A stretch of DNA of 64,000 bases from Arthrobacter globiformis (GCF_003261175.1 NZ_QLNP01000096.1:23442-87441); one strand, 5' to 3'; counted from the first letter of the stretch, positions 26,065 through 35,541 are shown. The notes: generated by a model not told the origin, from the sequence alone. A program made the numbers and translations.

Positions 26065-26979
26065 ATGACGGGCAACCTCTACCGGGGCCAGGCCGGGCTC
26101 CCGTTTTCCTCCACGCTGCGCGTCTATGAACCGCTGGACGCGTTTCCCGAGGATCAGCAGGCCGCCATCAAGTCAGCCGGTGAGCGGGCGGTGTCCCGCG
26201 CCGCCGTCGAAAACGCGGAGCTGCTGGCTTCCCTGGGGCGGATCACCCGGCCGGGCGGCGATCCGTTTCCCACCGGCCGGACCGACCTGGTGCGCGTCAC
26301 CCGCGCCCCGGGTGTCCCCGTGGAGGACGCCGGCAAGGAGGGCTCAGGCAAGGAGAGCCCAAGGGAGGAATCGGCCGACGGCGTCGGGCTGCTTTACTGC
26401 CCCAGCCAACTGGTGCTTCGGGCCGGGTTGGCGGCAAACGCTCTGATCGAGGGCATCCACGGGCCCCTGGCCGAGCTGCTGATCCCCGAGGAGCAGCGGG
26501 ACAGGCACCAGGAACGCATCGACATGGTCAACGCGCGCGACGGCATCACGCGGGTGCACACCCGGGCCTCCACTTGGGGTATCCCCTTCAGCTGGTTCTC
26601 GCTGTTCCTCGAGTCCGACCCGCAGGACGTCGTGGAGGCCAGCGGCAGGATCCTCACCGTGCGTGTGTGGGCGCCCATATCGGACGCCCTCGACCGGGTG
26701 CGCTACGCCGTGGCGAACCTGGCCCTCGCCGCGCCTGACCTTGACATGCTGGACGACCTCACGCAGCTCACCGAATGGCTGGAGCTCTTCCACGCGGACT
26801 CGATGGTGGAACTGGACTACGGCGCGGTGGCGGACAAGGTCTACCCGGACGACTCTCCCATGGACGTGCGGCTGGGGATCGAGTGCCTCGCAGAGGGTGA
26901 CATGACGGGCGCGGCCGCTGCGTACCGCCGGCTGGCCTCCCGCTGGATCCCGATCCGTCAACTGGCCCGGGCCTCGTAA
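26065..26979 (+). CDS. Conserved actinobacterial protein of unknown function
   Basis: A 304-residue soluble acidic protein with no motif I recognise. It starts with a segment rich in aromatic residues (LYRGQAGLPFSSTLRVYEPL), carries a charged Gly/Glu/Ser linker near residues 90-108, and continues as a helical domain. No signal peptide or membrane helix. It starts 33 bp after xth and may be co-transcribed. The ribosome site is weak. Confidence 0.7.
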   Translation: MTGNLYRGQAGLPFSSTLRVYEPLDAFPEDQQAAIKSAGERAVSRAAVENAELLASLGRITRPGGDPFPTGRTDLVRVTRAPGVPVEDAGKEGSGKESPREESADGVGLLYCPSQLVLRAGLAANALIEGIHGPLAELLIPEEQRDRHQERIDMVNARDGITRVHTRASTWGIPFSWFSLFLESDPQDVVEASGRILTVRVWAPISDALDRVRYAVANLALAAPDLDMLDDLTQLTEWLELFHADSMVELDYGAVADKVYPDDSPMDVRLGIECLAEGDMTGAAAAYRRLASRWIPIRQLARAS

Positions 26980-27030
26980 CCTGCACTTCCCCGCCCGGCA
27001 CTGTGCTCTTTCAACACGTCAGCTGCGCTG

Positions 27031-28086
27031 CTAGGGAGACCGGGGCGGCGCCGTCGTGCGTCTGACGATCAGGCGGTGCGGCGCGACGGAGGACTGCACC
27101 GAACCGGGGATCCCCAGGAGTTCGTCGAGCAGCATCTTGGTGCCAAGCTCGGCCTGCTCGTCGGGCCGTTGCCCCACAGTGGTGAGGCCGATGGCGTCGG
27201 AAAAATCGTGGTCGTCGATGCCGATCACGGACAGGTCCTCCGGCACCCGGACGCCGGCGCGGTTCGCTTCGAAGATGACCCCCATGGCCATTTCATCTGA
27301 CGCGCAGAAGATGGCGGTGGGTTTCTCGCCTGGCTGGGCCCACAGCCGCCGGAACGCCTCCTGGCCACTGCGGACGGTGAAGTCGCCCCACTCGTCCCAC
27401 TCGGGACGGACTTCCAGGCCGGCAGCTGTCATGACGTCCTGGAAGGCCAGGATACGGACCCGGGGAACATCGAAGTTGAGGTCGGTTTCATCGTCGCCAT
27501 GCAGCAGCGCGATGTCCCGGTGGCCGAGTCCGATCAGGTGCTTGACGGCGGTGGACGCTGCCGCGTAGTCGTCGATGCCGATGTAGGCACATTCCTCCAC
27601 ATGGCCGCCCACCACCACCAGCGGGATGTCGATCTTTTGCAGGTGCTCCAGCTCGTCCCGGGTCAGCGCCATACACAGGACCAGGAGGGCGTCGATCTGC
27701 TTGTAGACCATGGTCTTGCTGAAGAGCCGCTCGCGGTGGCTGCCGTGGCCGCCCAGGTTGAAGAGTGACAGGTTGTACTGCCGCGCATGGAGTTCGCGGT
27801 CCGCGCCCTCGATCGCCTTGGAGAAGAACCACCGGCTCACAAACGGGGCCAGCACGCCAATGGTCTTGGTGCGTCCGGTGGCGAGGCCGGACGCGGAGGA
27901 TGAGGCCACGTAGCCCAGCGCCGCTGCCACCTCCAGGATTTTCTCCCGGGTTGCCGGCGAGACCCTGGGCAAGCCCCGCACGGCGCGGGACACGGTTGCC
28001 GTGGAAACTCCCGCCGCCGCGGCCACATCCTCGATACTGACTCCTGAGTGGCCACCGCGCTGTGCCCTTTCAGTAGTGCGCGCCAC
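27031..28086 (-). CDS. LacI-family transcriptional regulator
   Basis: A 351-residue repressor: N-terminal helix-turn-helix IEDVAAAAGVSTATVSRAVRG, hinge helix near SSSASGLATG, and a periplasmic-binding-protein-like sugar domain. I choose GTG 28086 because GAGAGG lies 5 nt upstream; ATG 28107 is an alternative adding 7 residues. It is the last gene of the ABC sugar transporter operon and probably controls that operon and the divergent glucosidase. The sites at 31730-31762 and the levansucrase promoter carry LacI-type palindromes. Confidence 0.93.
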   Translation of the reverse strand: MARTTERAQRGGHSGVSIEDVAAAAGVSTATVSRAVRGLPRVSPATREKILEVAAALGYVASSSASGLATGRTKTIGVLAPFVSRWFFSKAIEGADRELHARQYNLSLFNLGGHGSHRERLFSKTMVYKQIDALLVLCMALTRDELEHLQKIDIPLVVVGGHVEECAYIGIDDYAAASTAVKHLIGLGHRDIALLHGDDETDLNFDVPRVRILAFQDVMTAAGLEVRPEWDEWGDFTVRSGQEAFRRLWAQPGEKPTAIFCASDEMAMGVIFEANRAGVRVPEDLSVIGIDDHDFSDAIGLTTVGQRPDEQAELGTKMLLDELLGIPGSVQSSVAPHRLIVRRTTAPPRSP

Positions 28087-28164
28087 GATGTCCTCTCCAA
28101 GCGTCATGCCGATTTCCGCCGTGCAGTGTCCCGGCGGCAAGAATCCATTTTAGTCCCGAAGGTT

Positions 28165-28428
28165 TTACTTGCGGCGCGTGGCCGTGCGCGCCGGGAGGCG
28201 CCTGCGGAGCCTGACCATGCCATACAGTGCCAGCAGTGTGGCCAGCAACCCCAGCGCCCAGAAGACGGCGGGCTGCGCCGTCACCTCCATCCAGACGGTG
28301 ACGACGAGCAGCACCACGGCCCAGAAGCCAAGGAATCCGATGATGATGTCGAAGTCCTCGCCGGACCGGACGCGCTTGGGCGCGACCGGTTCCGGCTTCC
28401 TGCCCCGTGGTGCTGCTCCGTGGGTCAC
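28165..28428 (-). CDS. Small two-helix membrane protein
   Basis: An 87-residue protein with two predicted membrane helices (about residues 27-49 and 53-72) and basic ends. No family recognised. Its GTG at 28428 overlaps the stop of the upstream permease by 4 bp, so it is translated with the transporter; it may be an accessory of the permease complex or a filler gene. Confidence 0.7.
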   Translation of the reverse strand: MTHGAAPRGRKPEPVAPKRVRSGEDFDIIIGFLGFWAVVLLVVTVWMEVTAQPAVFWALGLLATLLALYGMVRLRRRLPARTATRRK

Positions 28429-29324
28429 TTGACAGCGCCCGCCGTCAGGCCGGCCACAATCTTGCGCTGGAACACCAGCACCAGGATGACCAGCGGAATA
28501 GTGACGATGGTGCCTGCCGCCATAATGGCCGTGTACGGGACCTGGTTCGGCTGGGCACCGGCGAAGTTGGCGATAGCCACCGTTACCGGCTGGGTTGCAT
28601 CGCTGGACAGCTGGCTGGCGATCAGGAATTCATTCCAGGAGGAGATGAAGGCCAGGATCGCCGTGGTGAAGATGGCCGGTGCAGCGAGGGGCATGATGAC
28701 CTTGCGGAAGGCCTGTCCCTGCGTGCATCCGTCCACCCGTGCAGACTCCTCCAGCTCCCATGGCATCTCCCGGAAGAAGGAAGTCATGGTGTAGACGGTC
28801 AGCGGCAAGACGAAGGAAATGTTCGGGATGATCAGCGCCTGGTACGTGCCCATCCAGCCGATGTTGGTGAACAGCTGGAACAGCGGGGTGATCAGGGCAA
28901 CGCCCGGGAACATGGATGCGCCCAGGATGAAGCCGAGCACCATGTACTTGAACCGGAAGTTCAGCCGCGCTAGTGCATACGCCGCGAAGACACCGATAAC
29001 CAGCGACACCAGCGTGACGACGCCGCCGATGAAGACGCTGTTGAGCAGCGCCTGGCCGAACCGGTTGCCGAACGAGGTGTCGAACGCGGTGTTGAAGTTG
29101 TCCAGCGTGACATGGCTGGGCAGGATCGAGGTGTCGTAGGTGAAGCCCACCTCGCGGAACGCCGTCACCACCATCCAATACGCGGGCGCCAGGCACCAGA
29201 TCAGGATGACGGCGGCGCTGATGTAGGTCCTGCCCTGCGCCCACTTTTCCTTGTTCTGTGCGTTGCGGCGGCCTCGGTCCTGCTCCGCGCGCAGGCTTGT
29301 GGCGGAGGATGTCGCGGCGGTCAT
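28425..29324 (-). CDS. Sugar ABC transporter permease, MalG type
   Basis: A 299-residue inner-membrane permease with six helices and an EAA-loop word (EESARVDGCTQGQAFRKVIM). It pairs with the upstream MalF-type permease, whose stop overlaps its start by 4 bp. No ATPase gene is in the operon, so a shared MsiK-like ATPase from elsewhere is probably used, as is usual in actinobacteria. Confidence 0.93.
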   Translation of the reverse strand: MTAATSSATSLRAEQDRGRRNAQNKEKWAQGRTYISAAVILIWCLAPAYWMVVTAFREVGFTYDTSILPSHVTLDNFNTAFDTSFGNRFGQALLNSVFIGGVVTLVSLVIGVFAAYALARLNFRFKYMVLGFILGASMFPGVALITPLFQLFTNIGWMGTYQALIIPNISFVLPLTVYTMTSFFREMPWELEESARVDGCTQGQAFRKVIMPLAAPAIFTTAILAFISSWNEFLIASQLSSDATQPVTVAIANFAGAQPNQVPYTAIMAAGTIVTIPLVILVLVFQRKIVAGLTAGAVK

Positions 29325-30358
29325 TTCTTCCCCTTACCGGTGGCGCCGCTCTGTTCAACAACATTTGCCCCCAGGAACCGGACAAAGATGAACGCGACAA
29401 GAAAGATGATGATGAAGGTGATGGTCGACAACGCCGCGGCGGCATTGAACCCTTGTCTGATCTGGTTGATCACCAGGATGGACAGGGTCGTGGTGTTGTT
29501 TGCGCCGCCCGTCAGGATGTACGGGAGGTCGAACATGCGCAGCGCGTCCAGGGTACGGAACAGGATGGCCACCATCAGGGCTGGCTTCACCAGGGGCAGC
29601 GTGATCAGCCGGAAGCGCTGCCAGGCGGTGGCACCGTCGACCTTGGCGGCTTCATAAACCTCTGCCGGGATCATCTGGAGTCCGGCGAGGATCAGCAGGG
29701 CCATGAAGGGGGTCGTCTTCCAGACGTCCGCGATGACCACTGCCCACTTCGCCGGCCATTCGCTGCCTGTCCACAGGATCGAGGTGTTGAACAGCTTGTT
29801 GGCGATGCCTTCGAAGGCGAAGATGAAGAACCAGAGCTTCGCGGTGACGGCGGTGGGGATGGCCCACGGCACCAGTACAGCTGCTCGGACCATGCTCCGG
29901 CCCTTGAAGGTGCGGGCCATGATCATTGCCATCCAGAAGCCCAGGACGGTCTCGAGGGTTACGGTAACCACGGTGAAGAAGAACGTTGTCGCCGTGGCCG
30001 ACCAGAACTGCGCGCCCAGCGTACCCGGCGGGCACGCCACCGTTCCGCCTGCCGGCGCAGAACACTGCTGGGCGAGCCAGTTGACGTAGTTTTGGACGCC
30101 TGCCGGACCGCCTGCGGTAAAGAGGCCGGTGGCCGGATCCAGGCCGGCATCCTTCTGGAAGGACATCACGATTGCGCTGATGATCGGGTAAACGATCACC
30201 ACGGCAAGGGCGATGATGGTCGGGGCAAGGAGCCACGAGGCCCACTTTCCCTGGCTCAGAATCTTGTTATCCTCACCCACGCCCTTGGGGCCATGGTGGA
30301 TCGGGGCGCCGCCCGACGCCGGTGCCTTGACCGGCGTCGGGCCTACTTCGGTTGCCAT
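29321..30358 (-). CDS. Sugar ABC transporter permease, MalF type
   Basis: A 345-residue permease with a Pro/Ala-rich cytoplasmic N-terminus, six to seven membrane helices, a large extracytoplasmic loop with two cysteines (about residues 94-107), and the EAA-type word EVYEAAKVDGATAWQRFRL. It is the first of the two permeases. It begins 8 bp after the binding-protein gene. Confidence 0.93.
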   Translation of the reverse strand: MATEVGPTPVKAPASGGAPIHHGPKGVGEDNKILSQGKWASWLLAPTIIALAVVIVYPIISAIVMSFQKDAGLDPATGLFTAGGPAGVQNYVNWLAQQCSAPAGGTVACPPGTLGAQFWSATATTFFFTVVTVTLETVLGFWMAMIMARTFKGRSMVRAAVLVPWAIPTAVTAKLWFFIFAFEGIANKLFNTSILWTGSEWPAKWAVVIADVWKTTPFMALLILAGLQMIPAEVYEAAKVDGATAWQRFRLITLPLVKPALMVAILFRTLDALRMFDLPYILTGGANNTTTLSILVINQIRQGFNAAAALSTITFIIIFLVAFIFVRFLGANVVEQSGATGKGKK

Positions 30359-30365
30359 GGCAGAA

Positions 30366-31661
30366 CTACGATCCTGAACCGGCGGATTCGATGGACTTCT
30401 GCATGTCAGAAAGCGCGGTGTCCACGGGCTTCTCGCCCTTGATGGCTGAATACGCGTTTTCCTGGATTGCCTTGGTGACCGCCGGGTAGAACGGGCTGAC
30501 CGGACGCGGCACGGCGTTCTCGATGGAGGTCTTCAGTACGGGCAGGTAGGGGAGCTTCTTCACCAGGGCGGCGTCAGTGTAAAGGCTGCCCAGCACCGGA
30601 GCCAGTGACCCCTGGGTGGCGTAGAACTTCTCCGTCTCTTCGGACGTCATGAACTTCAGGAAGTCCAGGGCCGTTGCCTTGTTCTTGGAGTAGACGCTCA
30701 CAGCCATGCTGTGGCCACCCAGCGTGGAGGCACCGGGGCCGTCCTTGCCCGGGATCGGGGCGATGCCCAGCTTGTCCTTCACTGCCGAGGAACCTTCAGT
30801 GGTGGCCAGGTTGTAGACATAGGGCCAGTTGCGCAGGAAGAGGAGCTTCCCGCTCTGGAACGCCTGGCGGCTCTGCTCCTCCTGGAAGGTGATGCCCTCC
30901 TTCGGGATGTTGCCGTCGGCGTAGGCCTTGGCCAGGTTCTCCAGGCCCGCCTTGGCCTCGGCGGTGTTCAGGCTGGGCTTGCCGTCCTTATCCAAAACAG
31001 CGCCGCCGGCGGAGTTGATGGCCTCCGAAGCGTTGACAGTCAGGCCTTCATACTTGCTGAACTGCCCGCCGTAGCAGCCCATGTTGTTCTGCTTGGCGAT
31101 GGAGCACATGCCCATCATCTCGTCCCACGTCTTCGGTGGAGTGGGAACCAGGTCCTTGCGGTAGTACAGCAGGGCGCCGTCGGAGGTCTGCGGGGCCGCG
31201 TACAGCGTTCCCTTGTACGAGGCGGCGTCGACGGTCGGCTTCAGCATGGCGCTGGTATCGAAGGCCATCTTGTCCTTCAGCGGTTGGAGCCATCCCTTGG
31301 CGGCGAATTCTGCGGTCCACACGACGTCAACGTCCACGACGTCGTAGCTGGGGTCCTTGGCCTGGAAGTGCTGCACGATGTCGTCGTGCTGCTGGTCCGC
31401 CTGGTCCGTCTGCTCCTTGAACGTCACCTTCTCGTTCGGGTGGGCGGCGTTCCACTTCTCGATCAGCGGGCGGACCACGTTGCTGTTGTCCTTGCCCTGA
31501 ACGTAGGTGATGGGGCCTCTTCCGTCGAGGCCGTTGGCGGCGTCACCGCCCCCGGCACCGCCGCCGCCCGTGGTGCCGCCCCCGCCGCCGCCGCAGGCAG
31601 ACAGGGTCAGGGCGAGCACGCCGGCAGTGGCGACCGGGAGTAAGAACTTAGGGGTTTTCAT
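30366..31661 (-). CDS. Sugar ABC transporter binding lipoprotein
   Basis: A 431-residue extracellular solute-binding protein of the maltose/oligosaccharide type (SBP_1). The lipobox LTLSAC places the lipidated cysteine near residue 23, followed by a glycine-rich linker. Words such as WTAEFAAKGWLQPL and AAPQTSDGALLYYRKDLV are typical of maltose/trehalose/alpha-glucoside binders. It heads the operon binding protein-permease-permease-small membrane protein-LacI. Divergent promoters towards GH13 lie within 126 bp. Confidence 0.93.
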   Translation of the reverse strand: MKTPKFLLPVATAGVLALTLSACGGGGGGTTGGGGAGGGDAANGLDGRGPITYVQGKDNSNVVRPLIEKWNAAHPNEKVTFKEQTDQADQQHDDIVQHFQAKDPSYDVVDVDVVWTAEFAAKGWLQPLKDKMAFDTSAMLKPTVDAASYKGTLYAAPQTSDGALLYYRKDLVPTPPKTWDEMMGMCSIAKQNNMGCYGGQFSKYEGLTVNASEAINSAGGAVLDKDGKPSLNTAEAKAGLENLAKAYADGNIPKEGITFQEEQSRQAFQSGKLLFLRNWPYVYNLATTEGSSAVKDKLGIAPIPGKDGPGASTLGGHSMAVSVYSKNKATALDFLKFMTSEETEKFYATQGSLAPVLGSLYTDAALVKKLPYLPVLKTSIENAVPRPVSPFYPAVTKAIQENAYSAIKGEKPVDTALSDMQKSIESAGSGS

Positions 31662-31714
31662 TGGCTGGAGACTCCTCGCTGAGTGACATGGAAATCATTC
31701 GTGCGGTTGATGTG

Positions 31715-31762
31715 GTGACTGTCACACTAGTAACGTTGCCCAAAGATATGCAAGCGTTTACA
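31715..31762. promoter_or_regulatory. ABC operon promoter with LacI-type operators
   Basis: For the minus strand, TTGCAT (31753-31748) and TAGTGT (31729-31724) with an 18-bp spacer form a promoter. The spacer carries an AACGTT core (31732-31737). TGCAAGCGTTTACA (31749-31762) is a complete match to the cre-like pattern TGNAANCGNTTNCA and overlaps the -35. GTGAC-T-GTCAC (31715-31725) sits downstream of the -10. The same cre-like site lies 25 nt before the ATG of the GH13 gene, so one repressor could shut both directions. Confidence 0.7.
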
Positions 31763-31787
31763 CCTAATTGTTACCGGAGAGGCAACC

Positions 31788-33620
31788 ATGAGTCACCGCC
31801 CGATCAGCACGCCAGCATCCGAGACGACTGCGTGGTGGGCCCACGCAGCTGTTTACCAGATCTATCCGCGTTCCTTTTCCGATGGGAACGGTGACGGCAT
31901 GGGTGACCTGCCCGGTGTCACGACACGCCTGCCCTACCTGCAGCAGCTCGGGGTCGACGCGGTCTGGCTTTCGCCGTTCTACCGCTCTCCGCAGGCCGAT
32001 GGCGGCTACGACGTCGCCGATTACCGGCAGGTGGACCCTATGTTCGGTACGCTGGCTGACTTCGACGCCATGCTGGAGGACGCCCACGCCCGCGGGCTGA
32101 AGGTGATCGTCGATCTGGTCCCCAACCACACCTCCGATGAACACGTGTGGTTCCAGGAGGCCCTCGCGGCGGAACCCGGCTCGGCCGCCAGGGAGCGTTA
32201 CATGTTCCGGCCGGGGAAGGACGAGATTACAGGCTCCGGCGACGGAAACCTTGCACCCAACAACTGGAAATCCATCTTCGGTGGACCGGCCTGGACGCGG
32301 ACCACAAACGCCGACGGCTCCCCCGGGGACTGGTACCTGCACCTTTTCGACACGAAGCAGCCGGACCTCAACTGGGAAAACCCCGAGGTCTGGGAGGAGA
32401 TGCGTTCCGTGCTCCGCTTCTGGCTGGACCGGGGCGTGGACGGCTTCCGGGTGGATGTGGCGCACGGGATGGTGAAGGAGGCCGGCCTTCCGGACTGGGA
32501 AGGCGTGGCCGCCATGGTGGAAGGCTCCGCTGAAGCCGCCCATCTGACGGATCCCCCGGGCGCCCACGGAGAGTCGGTTGAGCCGCATACGGCGCACACT
32601 GCCGTCGGGGAGGCCACCGAGGGCGCGGAACACGAACCAGTGTCGCCGCTGTATCCGCCGTCGCCGTTCTTTGACCAGGACGGCGTCCATGACATTTACC
32701 GGGACTGGAACCGGGTCCTGGCCGCGTACGACGGCGACCGCATGCTGGTGGCCGAAGCGTGGGTTGAACCGGCGGAACGGCTGGCGCGGTATATCCGGCC
32801 GGACGAGATGCAGCAGGCCTTCAACTTCGATTTCCTGCTGGCTGGCTGGGACGCCCGGCGGATGGCCGTGGCCATCGAGGATTCCCTTGAGGCTGCCGCG
32901 TCCGTGGGCGCACCGTCCACCTGGGTCCTGAGCAACCATGACACGGTGCGCCATCCGAGCCGTTTCGGTTTGCAGGATCCCACCACCTTCCCGAAGGGGA
33001 TTGCCGCCGAGGACGAGCAGCCCGATGCAGCCCTGGGATTGGCCCGTGCCCGGGCCGCTTCGCTGGTGTCTCTGGCCCTCCCCGGCTCCGCGTACATCTA
33101 TCAGGGCGAGGAGCTTGGCCTCCCGGAGCACACCACGCTGCCCGCCGAGGCCCGGCAGGACCCCACGTTCTTCCGGACCAACGGCATTGAGCGCGGGCGC
33201 GACGGCTGCCGGGTGCCGCTGCCATGGAAATCCGCAGCGCCCGGGTATGGCTTCGGGGAGGCGTCCACCGCGCAGGACCCGGCCGCGCCCTGGCTGCCCC
33301 AGCCCGAATCCTTCGAAGACCTGGCCGCTGACCGGCAGGATGGCGTCAAAGGCTCCACACTGGAGCTGTACCGCGCCGCGCTCACCGCACGCCGGAACCA
33401 CGGCCTGGGATCCGGCACGTTCTGCTGGGCAGACAACCACAACCCCGAACTGGGCGTCTTGGCGTTCCACAACCGTGATGTCCTGGTGGTGGCCAACACC
33501 GGGGCGGATCCCACGCCGGTCCCCGACGGTTACCGGGTGGCGCTGTCCAGCGGTGCAGAATCAGGCGCTGATGAAGCCGTGGTTGCGCCCAACAGTGCGG
33601 CCTACCTGGTGGCCGGATAG
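31788..33620 (+). CDS. GH13 alpha-glucosidase
   Basis: A 610-residue cytosolic (no signal peptide) glycoside hydrolase of the oligo-1,6-glucosidase/alpha-glucosidase type. YQIYPRSFSDGNGDG and VIVDLVPNHTSDEH begin the barrel; catalytic residues are D223 (GFRVDVAHG), E323 (VAEAWVE) and D385 (SNHDTV). It would hydrolyse alpha-glucosides or sucrose-like substrates taken up by the divergent ABC transporter. ATG at 31788 has GGAGAGG 5 nt upstream. Exact bond specificity is not readable. Confidence 0.94.
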   Translation: MSHRPISTPASETTAWWAHAAVYQIYPRSFSDGNGDGMGDLPGVTTRLPYLQQLGVDAVWLSPFYRSPQADGGYDVADYRQVDPMFGTLADFDAMLEDAHARGLKVIVDLVPNHTSDEHVWFQEALAAEPGSAARERYMFRPGKDEITGSGDGNLAPNNWKSIFGGPAWTRTTNADGSPGDWYLHLFDTKQPDLNWENPEVWEEMRSVLRFWLDRGVDGFRVDVAHGMVKEAGLPDWEGVAAMVEGSAEAAHLTDPPGAHGESVEPHTAHTAVGEATEGAEHEPVSPLYPPSPFFDQDGVHDIYRDWNRVLAAYDGDRMLVAEAWVEPAERLARYIRPDEMQQAFNFDFLLAGWDARRMAVAIEDSLEAAASVGAPSTWVLSNHDTVRHPSRFGLQDPTTFPKGIAAEDEQPDAALGLARARAASLVSLALPGSAYIYQGEELGLPEHTTLPAEARQDPTFFRTNGIERGRDGCRVPLPWKSAAPGYGFGEASTAQDPAAPWLPQPESFEDLAADRQDGVKGSTLELYRAALTARRNHGLGSGTFCWADNHNPELGVLAFHNRDVLVVANTGADPTPVPDGYRVALSSGAESGADEAVVAPNSAAYLVAG

Positions 33621-33633
33621 GCTGCCCGACGGT

Positions 33634-33664
33634 CTCCGACTAACCGGTTTCCGGCTAGTCGGAG
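33634..33664. terminator. Bidirectional hairpin after GH13
   Basis: CTCCGACTA (33634-33642) pairs with TAGTCGGAG (33656-33664), and CCGG-TTT-CCGG continues the stem. It lies between the convergent GH13 and AmaP-like genes; no T tract follows. Confidence 0.6.
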
Positions 33665-33679
33665 TTCCTGATGACGGAG

Positions 33680-34291
33680 CTAGCGGACCCGCTCGGCGCG
33701 GCTGAAGCGGGTCCGCGCGCCTGCGGCGATGTGCACCAGAACCGGCGTCCGCTGGCCCACCACTGCGCTCAGCGCGTCAACCAGGTCCGCCGCATCGGCG
33801 GCGACGGCCTGCGGAGCCACACCCGGCCGTGGGTGCAGCCGGAGCTTCAGTGCCGGCTGGCCCTTGACGTCGTAGATCGAGACCGTGGCACCGGCAAGAT
33901 CGGGGCGGTCGGCAAGGGCGTTCCTCAGTGCCTGCTCGGCCACTCCCCCGCCGATCCTGATGTCGCCGGGGACACTGCCGGGATCCTCTGCCGCCAGCAG
34001 GAGGTCGGCGCGGCCCTTGCCCTGCTGCGCGATCCACGCAACCATGAGGCCGATCAGCAGCACCACTGCGAGGGCCAGGACCACCCACAGCCAGCTCCCC
34101 TGCCGGCCGGGAAACTGCGTGCCTTCGAAGGCCGCGGTGACGTTGTCCGACACGCCTCTGGACCAGGAGTGCCACCACGGCCCGACGGCGGGGACGGCCG
34201 CCAAGAGTACGAGCAGCACGCCGATCGCCAGCAGCTTGAAGCCAAGAATGCCGAGAAGGATCCGGTTGAGAAGCCTCGGTGTGCCGTTCAT
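33680..34291 (-). CDS. AmaP-like alkaline shock response membrane anchor
   Basis: A 203-residue protein with two membrane helices (about residues 13-36 and 68-90) and a C-terminal cytoplasmic part, the layout of AmaP, which holds Asp23 at the membrane. It is the last gene of the five-gene envelope-stress operon. Its ATG at 34291 overlaps the preceding stop by 4 bp. Confidence 0.85.
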   Translation of the reverse strand: MNGTPRLLNRILLGILGFKLLAIGVLLVLLAAVPAVGPWWHSWSRGVSDNVTAAFEGTQFPGRQGSWLWVVLALAVVLLIGLMVAWIAQQGKGRADLLLAAEDPGSVPGDIRIGGGVAEQALRNALADRPDLAGATVSIYDVKGQPALKLRLHPRPGVAPQAVAADAADLVDALSAVVGQRTPVLVHIAAGARTRFSRAERVR

Positions 34292-34938
34292 GCGCCCACC
34301 ACCCCGGAGGTCGACAGATTGATGGTCACCTGCGGCATGGGAGACGGTCCCATCGCCTCCAGCTCGTCCTCCACCGCTCGCAGGAGGGCATTCTCGCTGA
34401 CCGGCACGCCGGACGTGGGACGGACGTTGACCACCACCTGGCGCTGGGAAACCACCACCATGACCTGTTCCTGAGTGACATTGGCCGCCAAGCGTGCGCT
34501 TCGGGCAAGGGCGGCCGCGATGACTTCATCATCAACCACCACGGCAATCCGCCGGTCAGCCAGCAGATGCCGGGCGCGGCGCCCGGGCAGGACCGCGCTC
34601 AGGAAAAAGAAGAGACCCGCGGCAGCGATCACGGCTCCGGCAGCACCCAGCAGCAGCGGCGGCAGACCGGACGGGAGTGCCACGATCCGTTCGGCCGCCG
34701 TCTGCGGGTCTATGAGCCATGGCGGCTGGCCGATGGCGCGCACCGCGGATTCCAGGAGAGCGTAAAGGCAGAGCACAATGACCAGGGAACCGGCGATGAC
34801 TGCTGGCACGGCACGTGAGGCGTGGGTCTCGCGGTGCAGGACGCGGCGCATGTCGATGGCGGCGGCGTGCGCCGCAGTGGGGCTCCCCTGCGCCGGGTCC
34901 CCGCCGGCCTCATGCTGCTGTTCGACGACGGAACTCAC
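34288..34938 (-). CDS. DUF6286-type envelope-stress membrane protein
   Basis: A 216-residue protein with two membrane helices (about 45-66 and 93-115) and a C-terminal DUF6286-like domain (VTQEQVMVVVSQRQVVVNV). Found in actinobacterial Asp23/AmaP operons; function unknown. Starts at GTG 34938, overlapping the previous stop (GTGA). Confidence 0.8.
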   Translation of the reverse strand: MSSVVEQQHEAGGDPAQGSPTAAHAAAIDMRRVLHRETHASRAVPAVIAGSLVIVLCLYALLESAVRAIGQPPWLIDPQTAAERIVALPSGLPPLLLGAAGAVIAAAGLFFFLSAVLPGRRARHLLADRRIAVVVDDEVIAAALARSARLAANVTQEQVMVVVSQRQVVVNVRPTSGVPVSENALLRAVEDELEAMGPSPMPQVTINLSTSGVVGA

Positions 34939-35336
34939 CGCACCCTGCCCTCTTCGGTGACGTGGGCACCGCTAATGCGGATGTCCACCCTGCTCAGACT
35001 CGCACCGCTGAGTTCGGTGACCTTGGTCAAGATGTCGGTCTTGGCGTGCACGGTCCTGTCCCAGATGGAGCCGCCCAGCGCCGGGACACGTCCCGGGTCG
35101 CGGAGGACGGCAGTCAGGCTGGGGATCCGGATGGGGGCGACGAGCGACAAAGCCAGCAAGCCGCCGTCGTCCGACCAGTCCGCGCGCACGTCATGGGCGT
35201 GAATGCCCAGGGCATCGGCAGCGGCAGCCTTGGCCAGGCTGGTGAGCGCCTGGGTGCTGATCCTGTTGTGTCCGCTGTACTGCCCGCTAGGCGTGGCTGC
35301 TTCGGCTGCCTGGCGCGTATCGGCTGCCCGGTTCAT
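34935..35336 (-). CDS. Asp23-like short protein
   Basis: A 133-residue protein with a fold resembling a reduced Asp23/Gls24 domain (ISTQALTSLAKAAAADALG, then KVTELSGASLSRVDIRISG). It is one of two Asp23-type proteins in the operon. ATG at 35336 is 13 bp after the stop of the DUF2273 gene; a start upstream at 35381 would overlap that gene and has no ribosome site. Confidence 0.75.
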   Translation of the reverse strand: MNRAADTRQAAEAATPSGQYSGHNRISTQALTSLAKAAAADALGIHAHDVRADWSDDGGLLALSLVAPIRIPSLTAVLRDPGRVPALGGSIWDRTVHAKTDILTKVTELSGASLSRVDIRISGAHVTEEGRVR

Positions 35337-35349
35337 GAGGATGCACCGT

Positions 35350-35541
35350 TCATGAGGATGAGCGCCGGCCGCTGATGGCATCGATGACGCTGCGGAGGTC
35401 CAGTTTCCCTTCTGCGGCGCGGCCCAGGAGCGCGCCGATTCCCATGAACAGCAGGGAAATCAGGAAGCCCCAGAGGCCGAACTGTAGTGACATGAATGCC
35501 ACGAAGGCGCCGACTGCGATTCCAACGACGGTGGGGCTCAC
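35350..35541 (-). CDS. DUF2273 small membrane protein
   Basis: A 63-residue protein with two membrane helices and the DUF2273 words MSLQFGLWGFLISLLFMGIG (helices) and GKLDLRSVIDAI. A typical partner in Asp23/AmaP operons. GTG at 35541 overlaps the Asp23 stop by 4 bp. Confidence 0.88.
   Translation of the reverse strand: MSPTVVGIAVGAFVAFMSLQFGLWGFLISLLFMGIGALLGRAAEGKLDLRSVIDAISGRRSSS

Noticed and set aside
28087-28107. ATG start of the LacI gene at 28107
   Set aside because: Possible, but the GTG at 28086 has a much better Shine-Dalgarno sequence, GAGAGG 5 nt upstream.
31764-33470. 568-codon open frame on the minus strand
   Set aside because: It mirrors the GH13 gene; catalytic motifs are on the plus strand and the opposite frame has no domain or ribosome site. 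Similar mirror frames over mmsA (23634-25046), NCS2 (53504-54724), the levansucrase (36554-38188), acyl-CoA dehydrogenase (13788-15488) and USP/PEP genes (49754-51778) were dropped for the same reason.
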